From: Chloroflexi bacterium TSY
GTDB taxonomy: Bacteria > Chloroflexota > Anaerolineae > Caldilineales > Caldilineaceae
Direction: 5' to 3'
Assembly (NCBI GenBank): GCA_019217005.1
Contig: JAHBNG010000178.1
Span: forward strand, 1 to 25,130
DNA length: 25,130 bases
In this document: one piece after another, positions 17,318-24,813 of the stretch
Numbering within the stretch: the stretch's first letter is position 1
Layout: every line of letters starts with the position of its first letter
Program-made: the position numbers and the translations under genes
The notes under the pieces: generated by a model
The model's database searches: none
Told to the model about the DNA's origin: nothing
What the model saw: only the letters and a program-made list of their open reading frames with translations

Positions 17318-18078
17318 TTACTTGGCAGTATGACCACGCGCGATGCTTTCCTCGTCCGGCTTGTAAAATGACTCGGACGACGTAGTCAATCTCAGTCCCA
17401 TTTCCTTGATAGCACCGTCGGGAACCTTATCGAGCAGTGTATATTGCGGATGCGGAAATTCCTTATATGGATTGTTGCGGGCCGCATTGTAGCAACAGAT
17501 GAGATTCCAGCGGGTGCGATCGCTGGTGTTCGCATCTGATCGATGCAAGGTATTGCTATGGAAAAACAGTGCTGACCTGAATAGACACCATGCTCAATCC
17601 GGCCAGCGTGATGAGACCCCTTGATCACTTGCATACATCCGTTGCTTTTGTCAGCTCGGTCCAACGCAATCCAGCAGCTTGCCAGATAGGGGAATAGGCA
17701 TCCGTTCTTATACCAGTAGCCGTAATCCTGATGCCACTCCCAAGCACCACCGACCTCTGGTTTCTTGTACAGCAGCTTTGAATGATAATGGTAGACTTCA
17801 CCCCCAAGCATTGCTTCCATGGCGTCTACGATTCGATGAGAGCGGCTGACCATACCCCAGATATCATCACCTGGATGATTCCAAACGGCTATCTGATTGC
17901 TCTTTCCCGATTTGTCATCGATGTCCATCGTATGTTCTTGGATAATCGAGTCTGTTTGGGCAGCGGCTAACAAAAGATCTGTCTCTTCGCGATCGAAGAG
18001 TTCTGGGACGATTAAATAGCCATGGTCTAAAAATGACTGAATTTGTTCGGCTGAGAGTTGATTGCGATTTTTAGACAT
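17318..18078 (-). pseudogene. Phytanoyl-CoA dioxygenase-family (PhyH) protein, internal deletion
   Basis: Starts at ATG 18078 (MSKNRNQLSAEQIQSFLDHG) with GGAAGGA upstream. It is an Fe(II)/2-oxoglutarate oxygenase of the PhyH type. The first two iron ligands are His116 and Asp118 in WEWHQDYGYW, and the distal His lies in FFHSNTLHRSD near 17555. Between HGVYSGQ and SALFFHSNT about 25-30 residues expected for the family are missing, and the two sides are in different frames. The gene therefore carries an out-of-frame internal deletion near 17572-17585. The ends are well preserved (WNLICCYNAARNNPY, then CT-terminal GHTAK stop at 17318). In its intact form it would hydroxylate a small molecule. 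It lies between the acetyltransferase and Gfo/Idh/MocA genes. Confidence 0.85.
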
Positions 18079-18242
18079 AGTGATTCCTTCCGCTTCATAT
18101 AAAACTTCGCTCATGATCTGTTCGGGGTAAGGATCAGTCAGATGTGTTTGGGCACAAGACGACATCTTACTGAGAATGACCTACATCGCCGTTTCAGCAT
18201 TTTCTCGCATTGCCTGTGCTGTCTCAAGAATAATGCATATGG

Positions 18243-19130
18243 TCATACTTCATCTCCTTGTCCAGTGCGTTGATAAATGTGGGATGCGCTCAAAACTGCT
18301 TTCTCGCTATTGAACTCTGGGGTTAATATGCCATCCCGAAGTGGTGCGTAGTCTTTCGTCGTCTTGATGAATAGAGAGGGATCCCGCCGATAGTGGTCCA
18401 GACCAATCTCCAGAGCTTCTTTGGCCCAGAAGAGACGGGCGACGGCATTGCCAACCGCACCAACTTGAACGACACCTTGTGCTTCGAGCAATGCCCCCAG
18501 CTTGTTAAAGTCATTGCCGAGAAAGCCAGACTTAGGTGTAAGAGCCTGTGTGGGTAGTGGGCGGGTTGATCCATCCGTGTTTCGGCATCGTGCTTTGATT
18601 TCCCGCCAGCGACGATAGGGAACCTGCACCAGTTGTTCCAACAGATGAAAATAGGTGCAGCGCAAATAAGGCACCCCCAGCAGCAAGATCTGCGCATCGA
18701 ATGTGTTGAGTTGCCAGAAAGGGCCATCCGCTGCCCAGGCCGATGGTCCATGAACAGCCGTTATCGATTCGGCTTGCGCGCCCAAAGCGGCAACCGAATG
18801 AAGCAGGTGGTGACTCCGTTGAGACGCAGGATGGGTTCGCACCACCTCTGTAATTCGTCCCATCTCAGAGGGATCGTGCGCGGGATCAAAGATAGGATCT
18901 GCCTGTTGACTATGCGCAAAGGTGAAGGTCGGCACAACTAGGGTTCCGTTCGCACCCAGTACCGTCAGGCATGCATCAACCACCGTCTTGGCCCCGCCTT
19001 CCACATACCCTAAACTACTCAATGAGCTATGCACAAAGACGATACCACCCTCCCGCAGCCCCAAGCTGCGTAACGATGTCGCGATCTGTTTTTCGATCAG
19101 TGGTTCACTTAATAATTGGCCCATGTTCAT
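18243..19130 (-). CDS. AAC(3)-family N-acetyltransferase
   Basis: Intact, about 295 residues (start ATG 19130, or ATG 19124 two codons later; neither has a strong ribosome site). The fold is that of the aminoglycoside 3-N-acetyltransferase/YokD family: VFVHSSLSSLG near the N-terminus, GTLVVPTFTFAHS, MGRITEVVRTHPASQRSHHL around residues 95-110, and LLLGVPYLRCTYFHLLEQ with the conserved His. Family enzymes transfer acetyl from acetyl-CoA to an amine of an aminoglycoside or amino sugar. Given its place at the head of a metabolic cluster, rather than beside resistance or integron genes, an amino-sugar or metabolite substrate is more likely than a drug, but that is inference. It is first in the cluster that runs to 14948, with a 164-base gap before PhyH. 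Confidence 0.88.
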   Translation of the reverse strand: MNMGQLLSEPLIEKQIATSLRSLGLREGGIVFVHSSLSSLGYVEGGAKTVVDACLTVLGANGTLVVPTFTFAHSQQADPIFDPAHDPSEMGRITEVVRTHPASQRSHHLLHSVAALGAQAESITAVHGPSAWAADGPFWQLNTFDAQILLLGVPYLRCTYFHLLEQLVQVPYRRWREIKARCRNTDGSTRPLPTQALTPKSGFLGNDFNKLGALLEAQGVVQVGAVGNAVARLFWAKEALEIGLDHYRRDPSLFIKTTKDYAPLRDGILTPEFNSEKAVLSASHIYQRTGQGDEV

Positions 19131-19248
19131 CCGTAGAATTCTATTCGCGGTGCGTGTATTCTCCTATCGCAGTAGTGGGCTGGTTCCAAATTGAGTTTAC
19201 AAATTTGCGGAGGTCGCATTAGAGAATGCGACCGTGTCCGACGAGAAC

Positions 19249-19404
19249 CGGCGTTAGAGATTACACGCAGTAGGATTTCTCAGAGGTAGAGCGTTCAAAT
19301 GGCGAAAAAAGACGCAGTAGAGAATCTCGGACCATTTGGCCCGCTCGAGTCTGTTTTGACTGAGAAATGCAGGATTATGTCTACTGCGTGTAATAGAGAA
19401 CGCC
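19249..19404. repeat. 156-bp foldback repeat (MITE-like), copy 2, inverted relative to 8766
   Basis: Near-identical to the reverse complement of 8766-8920. Its right end carries the standard 24-bp terminus. Its left end reads GGCGTTAGAGATTACACG, that is, AGAG where the other three termini have CTCT, the exact complement of those four bases. Matching flanks (GACCGC/GCGGTC) suggest that homology extends slightly beyond the inverted repeats. It lies in the divergent region between the acetyltransferase and FG-GAP genes. Confidence 0.85.
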
Positions 19405-19523
19405 TTCTCCGCGGTCAAAGTGTCAACCTAACTCAATGGAGCATCTGAACCATCCCGCAGTAGTGTAGCGATTCCACACAAAAAAGACAAATTCACCCAC
19501 AGAGGCACGACCATCCGACAGCT

Positions 19524-19566
19524 ATGATACGTCGCGCGTGTCTCTTTGACACACGCCGCGTATCAT
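19524..19566. repeat. Strong hairpin in the divergent intergenic region
   Basis: ATGATACG (19524-19531) pairs with CGTATCAT (19559-19566), and the inner GCGTGT pairs with ACACGC around a CTCTTTG loop. The rest of 19131-19523, outside the 156-bp repeat, shows no gene. Confidence 0.7.
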
Positions 19567-19572
19567 GGTATT

Positions 19573-19704
19573 GTCTACTCAAAGCATCTAATTCCCCAAT
19601 CCATTCGATAATAATGCTATTAGACCTCATGCGTAGGAGCCACGCCACGCTCAGACTTTGCTTGACCCGTCCCAAATTATACCTAAATAGAATTTTGAGT
19701 AGAC
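19573..19704. repeat. Short inverted-repeat unit, possible foldback element
   Basis: GTCTACTCAAA at 19573-19583 is exactly complementary to TTTGAGTAGAC at 19694-19704, enclosing 110 bases without an ORF. It ends 45 bases before the FG-GAP gene start, so it may include or displace that gene's promoter. A single copy only, so its mobile nature is unproven. Confidence 0.5.
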
Positions 19705-19749
19705 CAACGTCGATTGAGAGTAGTCTGATCAGAATGAAGGGAATTATCA

Positions 19750-20877
19750 GTGACTACACAGAAAATGAGGAATAGCGATCCTGTTTTTCATCGTCACACA
19801 ATCTACAAGGGCCCACCGGCCGAACGCATGTCGTGCGTTGTTGGTGATCTGAACAACGACGGCGTGCCTGAAATTGTCATCTCGACGCGCGCGCCAGATC
19901 AGATCTACTGGTTTGGCCGAACCCGCAGTGGTGCCTGGGAACCGCATCTGATTGATGACACATTCGCCAGCATCAGCGTTGGCGGCGTACTGGTTGACCT
20001 CACTGGGAATGGACGGCTCGACCTGATCGCCAGCACCAGCGATCGCGGCAATACCGTCTATTGGTGGGAATGCCCAGAAGATCCGACGCAGCGATGGGCC
20101 CGTCGGGATGCGTGCCAACTCCCTGCAAGCCGCACCCACGATCTGATGGTGGCGGACATCGATGGTGATGGGCGGCAAGAGCTGTACGTCTGGAATCAGG
20201 ACGCAGAGACCCTCTTCTGGGTTCCGTTGCCCGATGATCCATATGTGACCCCTTGGCCCAATTTTCGACCAGTCGTCACCGGTGTAAACGAGCAGGCGCT
20301 TGCGGCTGCCGACGTCGATGGCGATGGGCGGCTGGAACTCATCGCCGGGTGTTCCTGGTATCGCCTTTTGCCCAGTGGAGCATGGGAGCGACACCTCTAC
20401 ACGGAAGACTATGGCGGCACGCGGGTGGTTGCCGCCGATTTCGACGGCGATGGGCTGCCCGCGATAGCCGTTTGCGAGGTCGGTGCCGACATCGGACAAC
20501 CATATGGTCGCCTCGCGCTATTCAGACCGGGCGCGAACCCTGAGGAACTGTGGGAAGCCGAAGTACTGCACGACCGATTGGTCGATGCTCACTCGCTGCA
20601 AGTGGCCGACTTTGATGGTGACGGACTCCCGGATATCTATGTGGGGGAGATGGGTCTGTCAGATTGGACTCAGCATCCACCCGTCCAACACATCTTTATG
20701 AACCGTGGGGACAGGATAGAACATCACATCATCGACTCTGGCGTCGGAACACATGAAGCGCAGGTCATCGAACTCGATGGTCGAGTCGGCATCGTTAGCA
20801 AGCCATACTGCTCGCTTCAGGACAGTGCGCCACGGCCCGAAGGGGTTGACGCCCTCTACCTGTATCTGCCAGCGTGA
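19750..20877 (+). CDS. FG-GAP/VCBS repeat beta-propeller protein
   Basis: 375 residues, intact, starting with GTG 19750 (AAGGGAAT eight bases upstream; ATG 19765 is an alternative). Six Ca-binding FG-GAP-like motifs are visible in order: DLNNDGVPEIVIS, DLTGNGRLDLIAS, DIDGDGRQELYVW, DVDGDGRLELIAG, DFDGDGLPAIAVC and DFDGDGLPDIYVG. They are spaced about 45-60 residues apart, fitting a seven-bladed propeller like the integrin-alpha N-terminus. There is no signal peptide or membrane anchor, unusual for these mostly secreted proteins, so it may be cytosolic. Blades carry W-rich linkers (YWWECPEDPTQRWARRD). Such proteins bind ligands or act as lectin-like or lyase-associated modules. It stands alone on the plus strand, divergent from the acetyltransferase cluster; the function is not fixed. 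Confidence 0.88.
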   Translation: MTTQKMRNSDPVFHRHTIYKGPPAERMSCVVGDLNNDGVPEIVISTRAPDQIYWFGRTRSGAWEPHLIDDTFASISVGGVLVDLTGNGRLDLIASTSDRGNTVYWWECPEDPTQRWARRDACQLPASRTHDLMVADIDGDGRQELYVWNQDAETLFWVPLPDDPYVTPWPNFRPVVTGVNEQALAAADVDGDGRLELIAGCSWYRLLPSGAWERHLYTEDYGGTRVVAADFDGDGLPAIAVCEVGADIGQPYGRLALFRPGANPEELWEAEVLHDRLVDAHSLQVADFDGDGLPDIYVGEMGLSDWTQHPPVQHIFMNRGDRIEHHIIDSGVGTHEAQVIELDGRVGIVSKPYCSLQDSAPRPEGVDALYLYLPA

Positions 20878-20891
20878 GGCTCCGATAAGAA

Positions 20892-20973
20892 CCTATCCGA
20901 AAAGTGGTTGTGAGTCCCACCAGCTTCTCGAGTAAGAATGCGCCGTCACAGAACTTTTCGGATAAGCACTAAG
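20892..20973. repeat. 82-bp foldback repeat (MITE-like), copy C
   Basis: Same ends and tail as the copies at 7158 and 10623, with the variable centre CACCAGCTTCTCGAGTAAG. It lies 14 bases after the FG-GAP gene stop. Copy A is likewise 20 bases beyond a gene end, so these repeats tend to sit at 3' ends. Confidence 0.85.
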
Positions 20974-21176
20974 TCTGGAAAAATTCATTGCCAAATCACC
21001 AAATTTTTAGTAGTCATAACCTACACGTCGATCTGCTACAGGAAGCCTTCCTCAATGATTATTCGTCGGAACGTTCCCATGATTTTGACTGAGACAGGCT
21101 GGACATGTATGCATGTGAGGTCATCGTTAGCAGACGATAAAGAAGCTATGTGTGGCTATATAAGGAGGGAAAGCGA
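20974..21176. other. Leader of the Gfo/Idh/MocA gene, possible gene relic
   Basis: No intact gene. One frame reads HNLHVDLLQEAFLNDYSSER followed by stops, which could be the tail of a lost protein. The stretch ends in TAAGGAGGG, the ribosome site of the next gene. I see no clear promoter. Confidence 0.3.
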
Positions 21177-22232
21177 ATGACTCAAACATATCGAGTTGGC
21201 ATTATCGGATGTGGTGGCATGGGAAAGCACCACGCACTGGCTTATACGCAAAATCCAGCCACAGCGCTTGTTGCGGTAATGGATATCAGCCAGGAATCAA
21301 CGAAAAGACTCGCCGACGAATTTTCCATCCCCGCAGTGTATACCGACTACAACGAAATGCTGTCAAAAGAGGAATTGGACATTGTGAGTATCACGACCTG
21401 GCAAGGCGTGCATGCTGAAATCACCATCGCTGCGGCCAATTCGGGCGTCAAAGGGATTCTCTGCGAAAAACCGATGGCAGCATCGTTGGGCGAAGCAGAT
21501 GACATGATTGAAGCGTGCGAAAAGTATGATGCCAAACTCGTCATTGGACATCACGGACGCTTTGTGGCGACCAATACCGAGATCCGCAGGCTTGTCCAAG
21601 ACGGTGCGATCGGAGAACCAACGTTGCTTCATCGTCGTAGCAAACCCAACGCTGGGTTGCTTAATATTGGCACACACGTCATTGATGGCATGCGGTATCA
21701 TTTATCAGACCCCGAAACGCTTTGGGTCATCGGGCAAACGTCGCGCACGACCGACAGATGGGAACGTCGCACTCTTTGCGAAGATTTGTGCATGGGCCTG
21801 ATCTGCTTTGAAGGAGGCGCACGGGTAATATATGAAAGTGATTTGCCTGGACCCACTGTCCCCGCGGCGACGATCTACGGCACAGCGGGGCAAATTCAGA
21901 TCGGGGAAGGCGGTCTTGTCTTGCTTCAAAACGACAAAGCAAGCGGGTGGCGGGAAATAACACCACGTCCAGAGGGAACCGATCAGATCCAAGAATTAAT
22001 CGATTGGATGGAAGGAAAGATTGCTGAACACCGCAGCAGCGGGCGACAGGCGCGCTACACCATGGAAATCCTAATGGCAATCTATGAATCGCTGCGCATC
22101 AAAAATGTGGTCAACATGCCGCTCAAAACCAGAGAATCGCCCCTCGAATTAATGGTGGAAGACGGCACCCTCCCCGTACTCACAGCGGGACGTTATGATA
22201 TTCGCGCACCATTCCCGGAGCAGAAGAAGTAG
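21177..22232 (+). CDS. Gfo/Idh/MocA-family oxidoreductase, second copy
   Basis: 351 residues, intact. The start is ATG 21177 (MTQTYRVGIIGCGGMGKHHA) with AAGGAGGG about seven bases upstream. The Rossmann motif is GCGGMG (about 11-16) and the catalytic EKPMAAS motif has Lys98. The substrate domain contains NIGTHVIDGMRYHL with the conserved His region. It shares the fold but little sequence with the enzyme at 16117, so it is a separate paralogue, not a recent duplicate. It is followed after 71 bases by a sugar-phosphate isomerase/epimerase gene, a common pairing in inositol or sugar-acid degradation. The substrate is unknown. Confidence 0.92.
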   Translation: MTQTYRVGIIGCGGMGKHHALAYTQNPATALVAVMDISQESTKRLADEFSIPAVYTDYNEMLSKEELDIVSITTWQGVHAEITIAAANSGVKGILCEKPMAASLGEADDMIEACEKYDAKLVIGHHGRFVATNTEIRRLVQDGAIGEPTLLHRRSKPNAGLLNIGTHVIDGMRYHLSDPETLWVIGQTSRTTDRWERRTLCEDLCMGLICFEGGARVIYESDLPGPTVPAATIYGTAGQIQIGEGGLVLLQNDKASGWREITPRPEGTDQIQELIDWMEGKIAEHRSSGRQARYTMEILMAIYESLRIKNVVNMPLKTRESPLELMVEDGTLPVLTAGRYDIRAPFPEQKK

Positions 22233-22303
22233 TCCTATGCTCCCCATTCCTGCTTGGCCTCTTCGAGGGGCGTCTGGGCATCGCTTCTTTAGGAGACAGA
22301 ATA

Positions 22304-23164
22304 ATGAGATTGGGAGGCTACTATACGGCCAACAATGTCGGGCAACTCGAATCCCTATGCAGCCAGTTGGATACACATGGGTTGTCAGCCATCCCTGCGC
22401 CGCCTCGAATGCGAGAGATGAGCGACGATGAATGCGTGACCTTTGGTGAGGCTGCGCACAGTTGCGGCATCGTCATCGGTGAGATCGGGATGTGGCAAAA
22501 TCTTATGACTGACGATGAGGAGCTGCGGCAGCAGCGCATCGAGGATGTGCGCACGCTGCTACGGAAAGCGGATCTGATGGGGTGTCGTTGTGTGGTGACT
22601 TTGGTCGGCACAAAAGATCTGTCAGACGCACCAATAGCGCCACATCCGTATATGTATACAGAGGAGTGTAAGGCAGAGTTTCGAGAGATCGTGCTGCACA
22701 TCCTGGATGGGCTGGATCTGCAAAAGACCCGCTATGTCATTGAACCGTGGCACAACACTTTTTTCTACCAGCCGGAAGCCATTCGAGCCTTCATCGACAG
22801 CGTTGCTCATCCTGCCCTTGGCCTGCATCTGGACCAAATGAACATGGTGAGTCAAGAAAGCTACTACAACACGACCGACTTGATCAACCGGACCTTTGAT
22901 CTCCTGACGGACACCGTGGTCAGCGTTCATCTGAAGGATATCAACTGCGACTATCGCCACATGTTCCTGAAGTGGGATGAAGTGCTGATTGGGGATGGGG
23001 TGATGGATTACGAAACCTATCTGCGGCGTATTGCTCAACTGCCTAAAGATACTCCCTGCTTCTGCGAACACCTGCCAGAAGAAGCAGACTACCTCTTAAA
23101 TTTCAATCGGCTGCACGAGCTTGCCGCCAAAGCAGGTGTGCGATTTCAAAGGCGAGATGAATAG
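22304..23164 (+). CDS. Sugar phosphate isomerase/epimerase (AP-endonuclease-like TIM barrel)
   Basis: 286 residues, intact, ATG 22304 after TTAGGAGACAGA. A xylose-isomerase-like TIM barrel: metal ligands Glu147 (VIEPWHNTFF), Asp177 (LHLDQMN), His209 (SVHLKDI) and Glu255 (FCEHLPEE) appear in the order expected for the divalent-metal site. Members isomerise or epimerise ketoses, inosose or tagaturonate-type sugars, or dehydrate inosose (IolE-like). With the oxidoreductase just upstream it probably forms a two-step sugar or cyclitol pathway. It is cytosolic. The only oddity is that the following gene is displaced by an IS element. Confidence 0.9.
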   Translation: MRLGGYYTANNVGQLESLCSQLDTHGLSAIPAPPRMREMSDDECVTFGEAAHSCGIVIGEIGMWQNLMTDDEELRQQRIEDVRTLLRKADLMGCRCVVTLVGTKDLSDAPIAPHPYMYTEECKAEFREIVLHILDGLDLQKTRYVIEPWHNTFFYQPEAIRAFIDSVAHPALGLHLDQMNMVSQESYYNTTDLINRTFDLLTDTVVSVHLKDINCDYRHMFLKWDEVLIGDGVMDYETYLRRIAQLPKDTPCFCEHLPEEADYLLNFNRLHELAAKAGVRFQRRDE

Positions 23165-23188
23165 GGCAATCTGCAAACATGTGCGTAT

Positions 23189-23291
23189 AAGGCCATTCCA
23201 GAGCAATAAATCCCTAATTTGCCAAGTGGATTTCTCTGGAATGGCTTGAGCTTTTCCAGATCAAATCCGGGATTTTAATTGTTGGAAAAGC
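23189..23291. repeat. Double-hairpin repeat unit
   Basis: First stem: AAGGCCATTCCAGAG (23189-23203) with CTCTGGAATGGCTT (23234-23247), one bulged G. Second stem: GCTTTTCCA (23250-23258) with TGGAAAAGC (23283-23291). It starts 25 bases after the epimerase stop, so it may act as the terminator region, but the related layout at 14597-14877 suggests a dispersed repeat. Confidence 0.6.
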
Positions 23292-23297
23292 CTAATA

Positions 23298-24791
23298 CTT
23301 TACTTTCTGGTAAAAGAAAAGAGATGAGGTGAGAAATGTGACAAAAAGCGGTTAGCAGTTCATCCTAAAGGTAGAGAACCCAAAAAGGAGGAAGGAATGC
23401 TAACCGCGCCAGAAATAACTATAGCAGTACTGATGAATGTATTGCAAGTAACGCCGATGGGAACAAACGTAAATGTAATGCGTCTGATGTGGGCAATGCT
23501 GAATGGGTCGTTTCTGAAAAGTCGAGGAGCAATCCATAGTGGATTGAGTGAAAGCGGGTTTGAAGATGAGGAGCTCCGGCGAAGCTGGTGGAGCTTTCGA
23601 TATGGATCATGGGATATTGCAAGCCTGCTCTCATCGTGGCAAGAAGAAGTGGAGTGGAAAGGGGAATGGGAGGCAAAAAAGTTAGAAGGATACCGAGTGA
23701 AAAGCATAGATATCACAGGGTTCTGGCGACCGAAGCTGCAAGGGAAAGTGAACCGACTCTATAACTCAACGGCTCGTCGGGCATTGCCCGCGCTCATCTT
23801 TGGAGTGATGATAAGCTCGGGGGAGATAGGCGGGAAACGAGTGCCACTGCTCAAGGCAATCATGAGATGCGAGGTAGGCACAAAGGAAAGTGAGTTTCGG
23901 AAAAAGCTGCTGAAAGAGACGAAGAAATCACTGGAGTCAGACGAAGTGGCGGTGGTCGATGCCGGGTTTACAATCAGAGAAATGCTAGAAAGCGGCATAG
24001 ACCGATTTGTCCTGCGGGAAGCGATTAACTGCACAGTGCGCCGCAATGAGTTCCCCAAACGCAAAGAAAAAGGCAGACCACCTGAATATGGTGATATTGT
24101 GCGTCCGCTCTCTCGCAGCTATAAGGAAAGCGACTCGAGGCTACAACTCCGGACTCGTCTGGTCGCTTTCTCTATAGTGGTCGCCTGATTTGCTATCAAG
24201 CATGGCACAATCTCGTCCCCAGAACAACCAAGGTGGATACAGCCAACCGTACCTACTCGATTTACGTCATTCAGGATCCGGCCTACAACACACCTTTGGT
24301 TTTGGCGACCGTTATGACTTTGCAGCCTGAAACCATTTATCTTGTCTACCTGGAACGCTGGCCTGTTGAACATCCCCCCTTGGCTTCCAAGCAGATGATT
24401 GGCTTACATCGTCAATTTGTTCATGCCGATGAGGCTTGTTTCCGCTTACCTGAACTGGGGCTGCTGGCTGGCAATCTTCTTTCCCATTTAGCCGCTTCTC
24501 TTCCTCCCATACCGACTGGCTACTGGGATTGAGGCCTCAATCCACTCCCGGCAGGCTGCGCCGTGTTCTCTCGAGTGCTCTTTTCCAACTCCTGACCAAC
24601 TCGACCCTGACTTTCGGAAAAAGGCCTCGGTTTCACCATTTCCCTAAAGGCGTTCTCGCTCATCGCCGCCTCAATGCCGCTGCTTAAACTAGCCGAGCAC
24701 TATTTTTACATTTTATCCCGTTTTTCAGGGTGGATTCTTTTCCGCCCTTTCGGTTTGCCCTTTGTCCTCAAGCCTTTACCAGAAAGTAAAG
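23298..24791 (+). mobile_element. IS4-family insertion sequence, copy 3
   Basis: 1494 bp, bounded by CTTTACTTTCTGGTAAA at 23298 and its complement ending at 24791. The 5-bp TAATA flanks it exactly on both sides (23293-23297 and 24792-24796), a perfect target duplication that sets the family's duplication length here. It is in the opposite orientation to copies 1 and 2. It inserted 22 bases upstream of the FAD oxidoreductase start. Confidence 0.93.
23397..24687 (+). pseudogene. IS4-family DDE transposase, broken (copy 3)
   Basis: The best preserved of the three. The start is ATG 23397 after AGGAGGAAGG, and the frame stays open for about 250 residues through KSIDITGFWRP and VAVVDAGFTI. A one-base loss in the TATAAGGAAAGC run near 24122 (copy 1 keeps TATAAGGGAAAGC) then shifts the frame. 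The Glu motif YLERWPVEHPPLASK follows in another frame. A changed base run near 24530 then makes GYWD followed by a stop where copy 1 reads GYWDREP, and the expected terminus is at TAA 24685-24687. The protein would miss the catalytic Glu. Confidence 0.88.
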
Positions 24792-24813
24792 TAATACTTC
24801 CAAGAGGATTCCT

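Noticed and set aside
18243..19130. An acquired aminoglycoside resistance gene
   Set aside because: The AAC(3) fold is clear, but it is in a metabolic cluster with no integron, resistance genes or close-looking clinical variant; the substrate is probably not a drug.
19640..19749. A sigma-70 promoter before the FG-GAP gene (TTGACC and TATACC)
   Set aside because: The spacing between the two hexamers is only 10 bases, too short for a normal promoter.
20938..21180. An 80-residue open frame before the Gfo/Idh/MocA gene
   Set aside because: It starts inside the 82-bp repeat, has no ribosome site and overlaps the start of the oxidoreductase; the composition is not protein-like.
695..24687. Programmed ribosomal frameshifting to join the transposase parts
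   Set aside because: The breaks are at different sites in the three copies and none is a shared slippery site, so decay or error explains them better.
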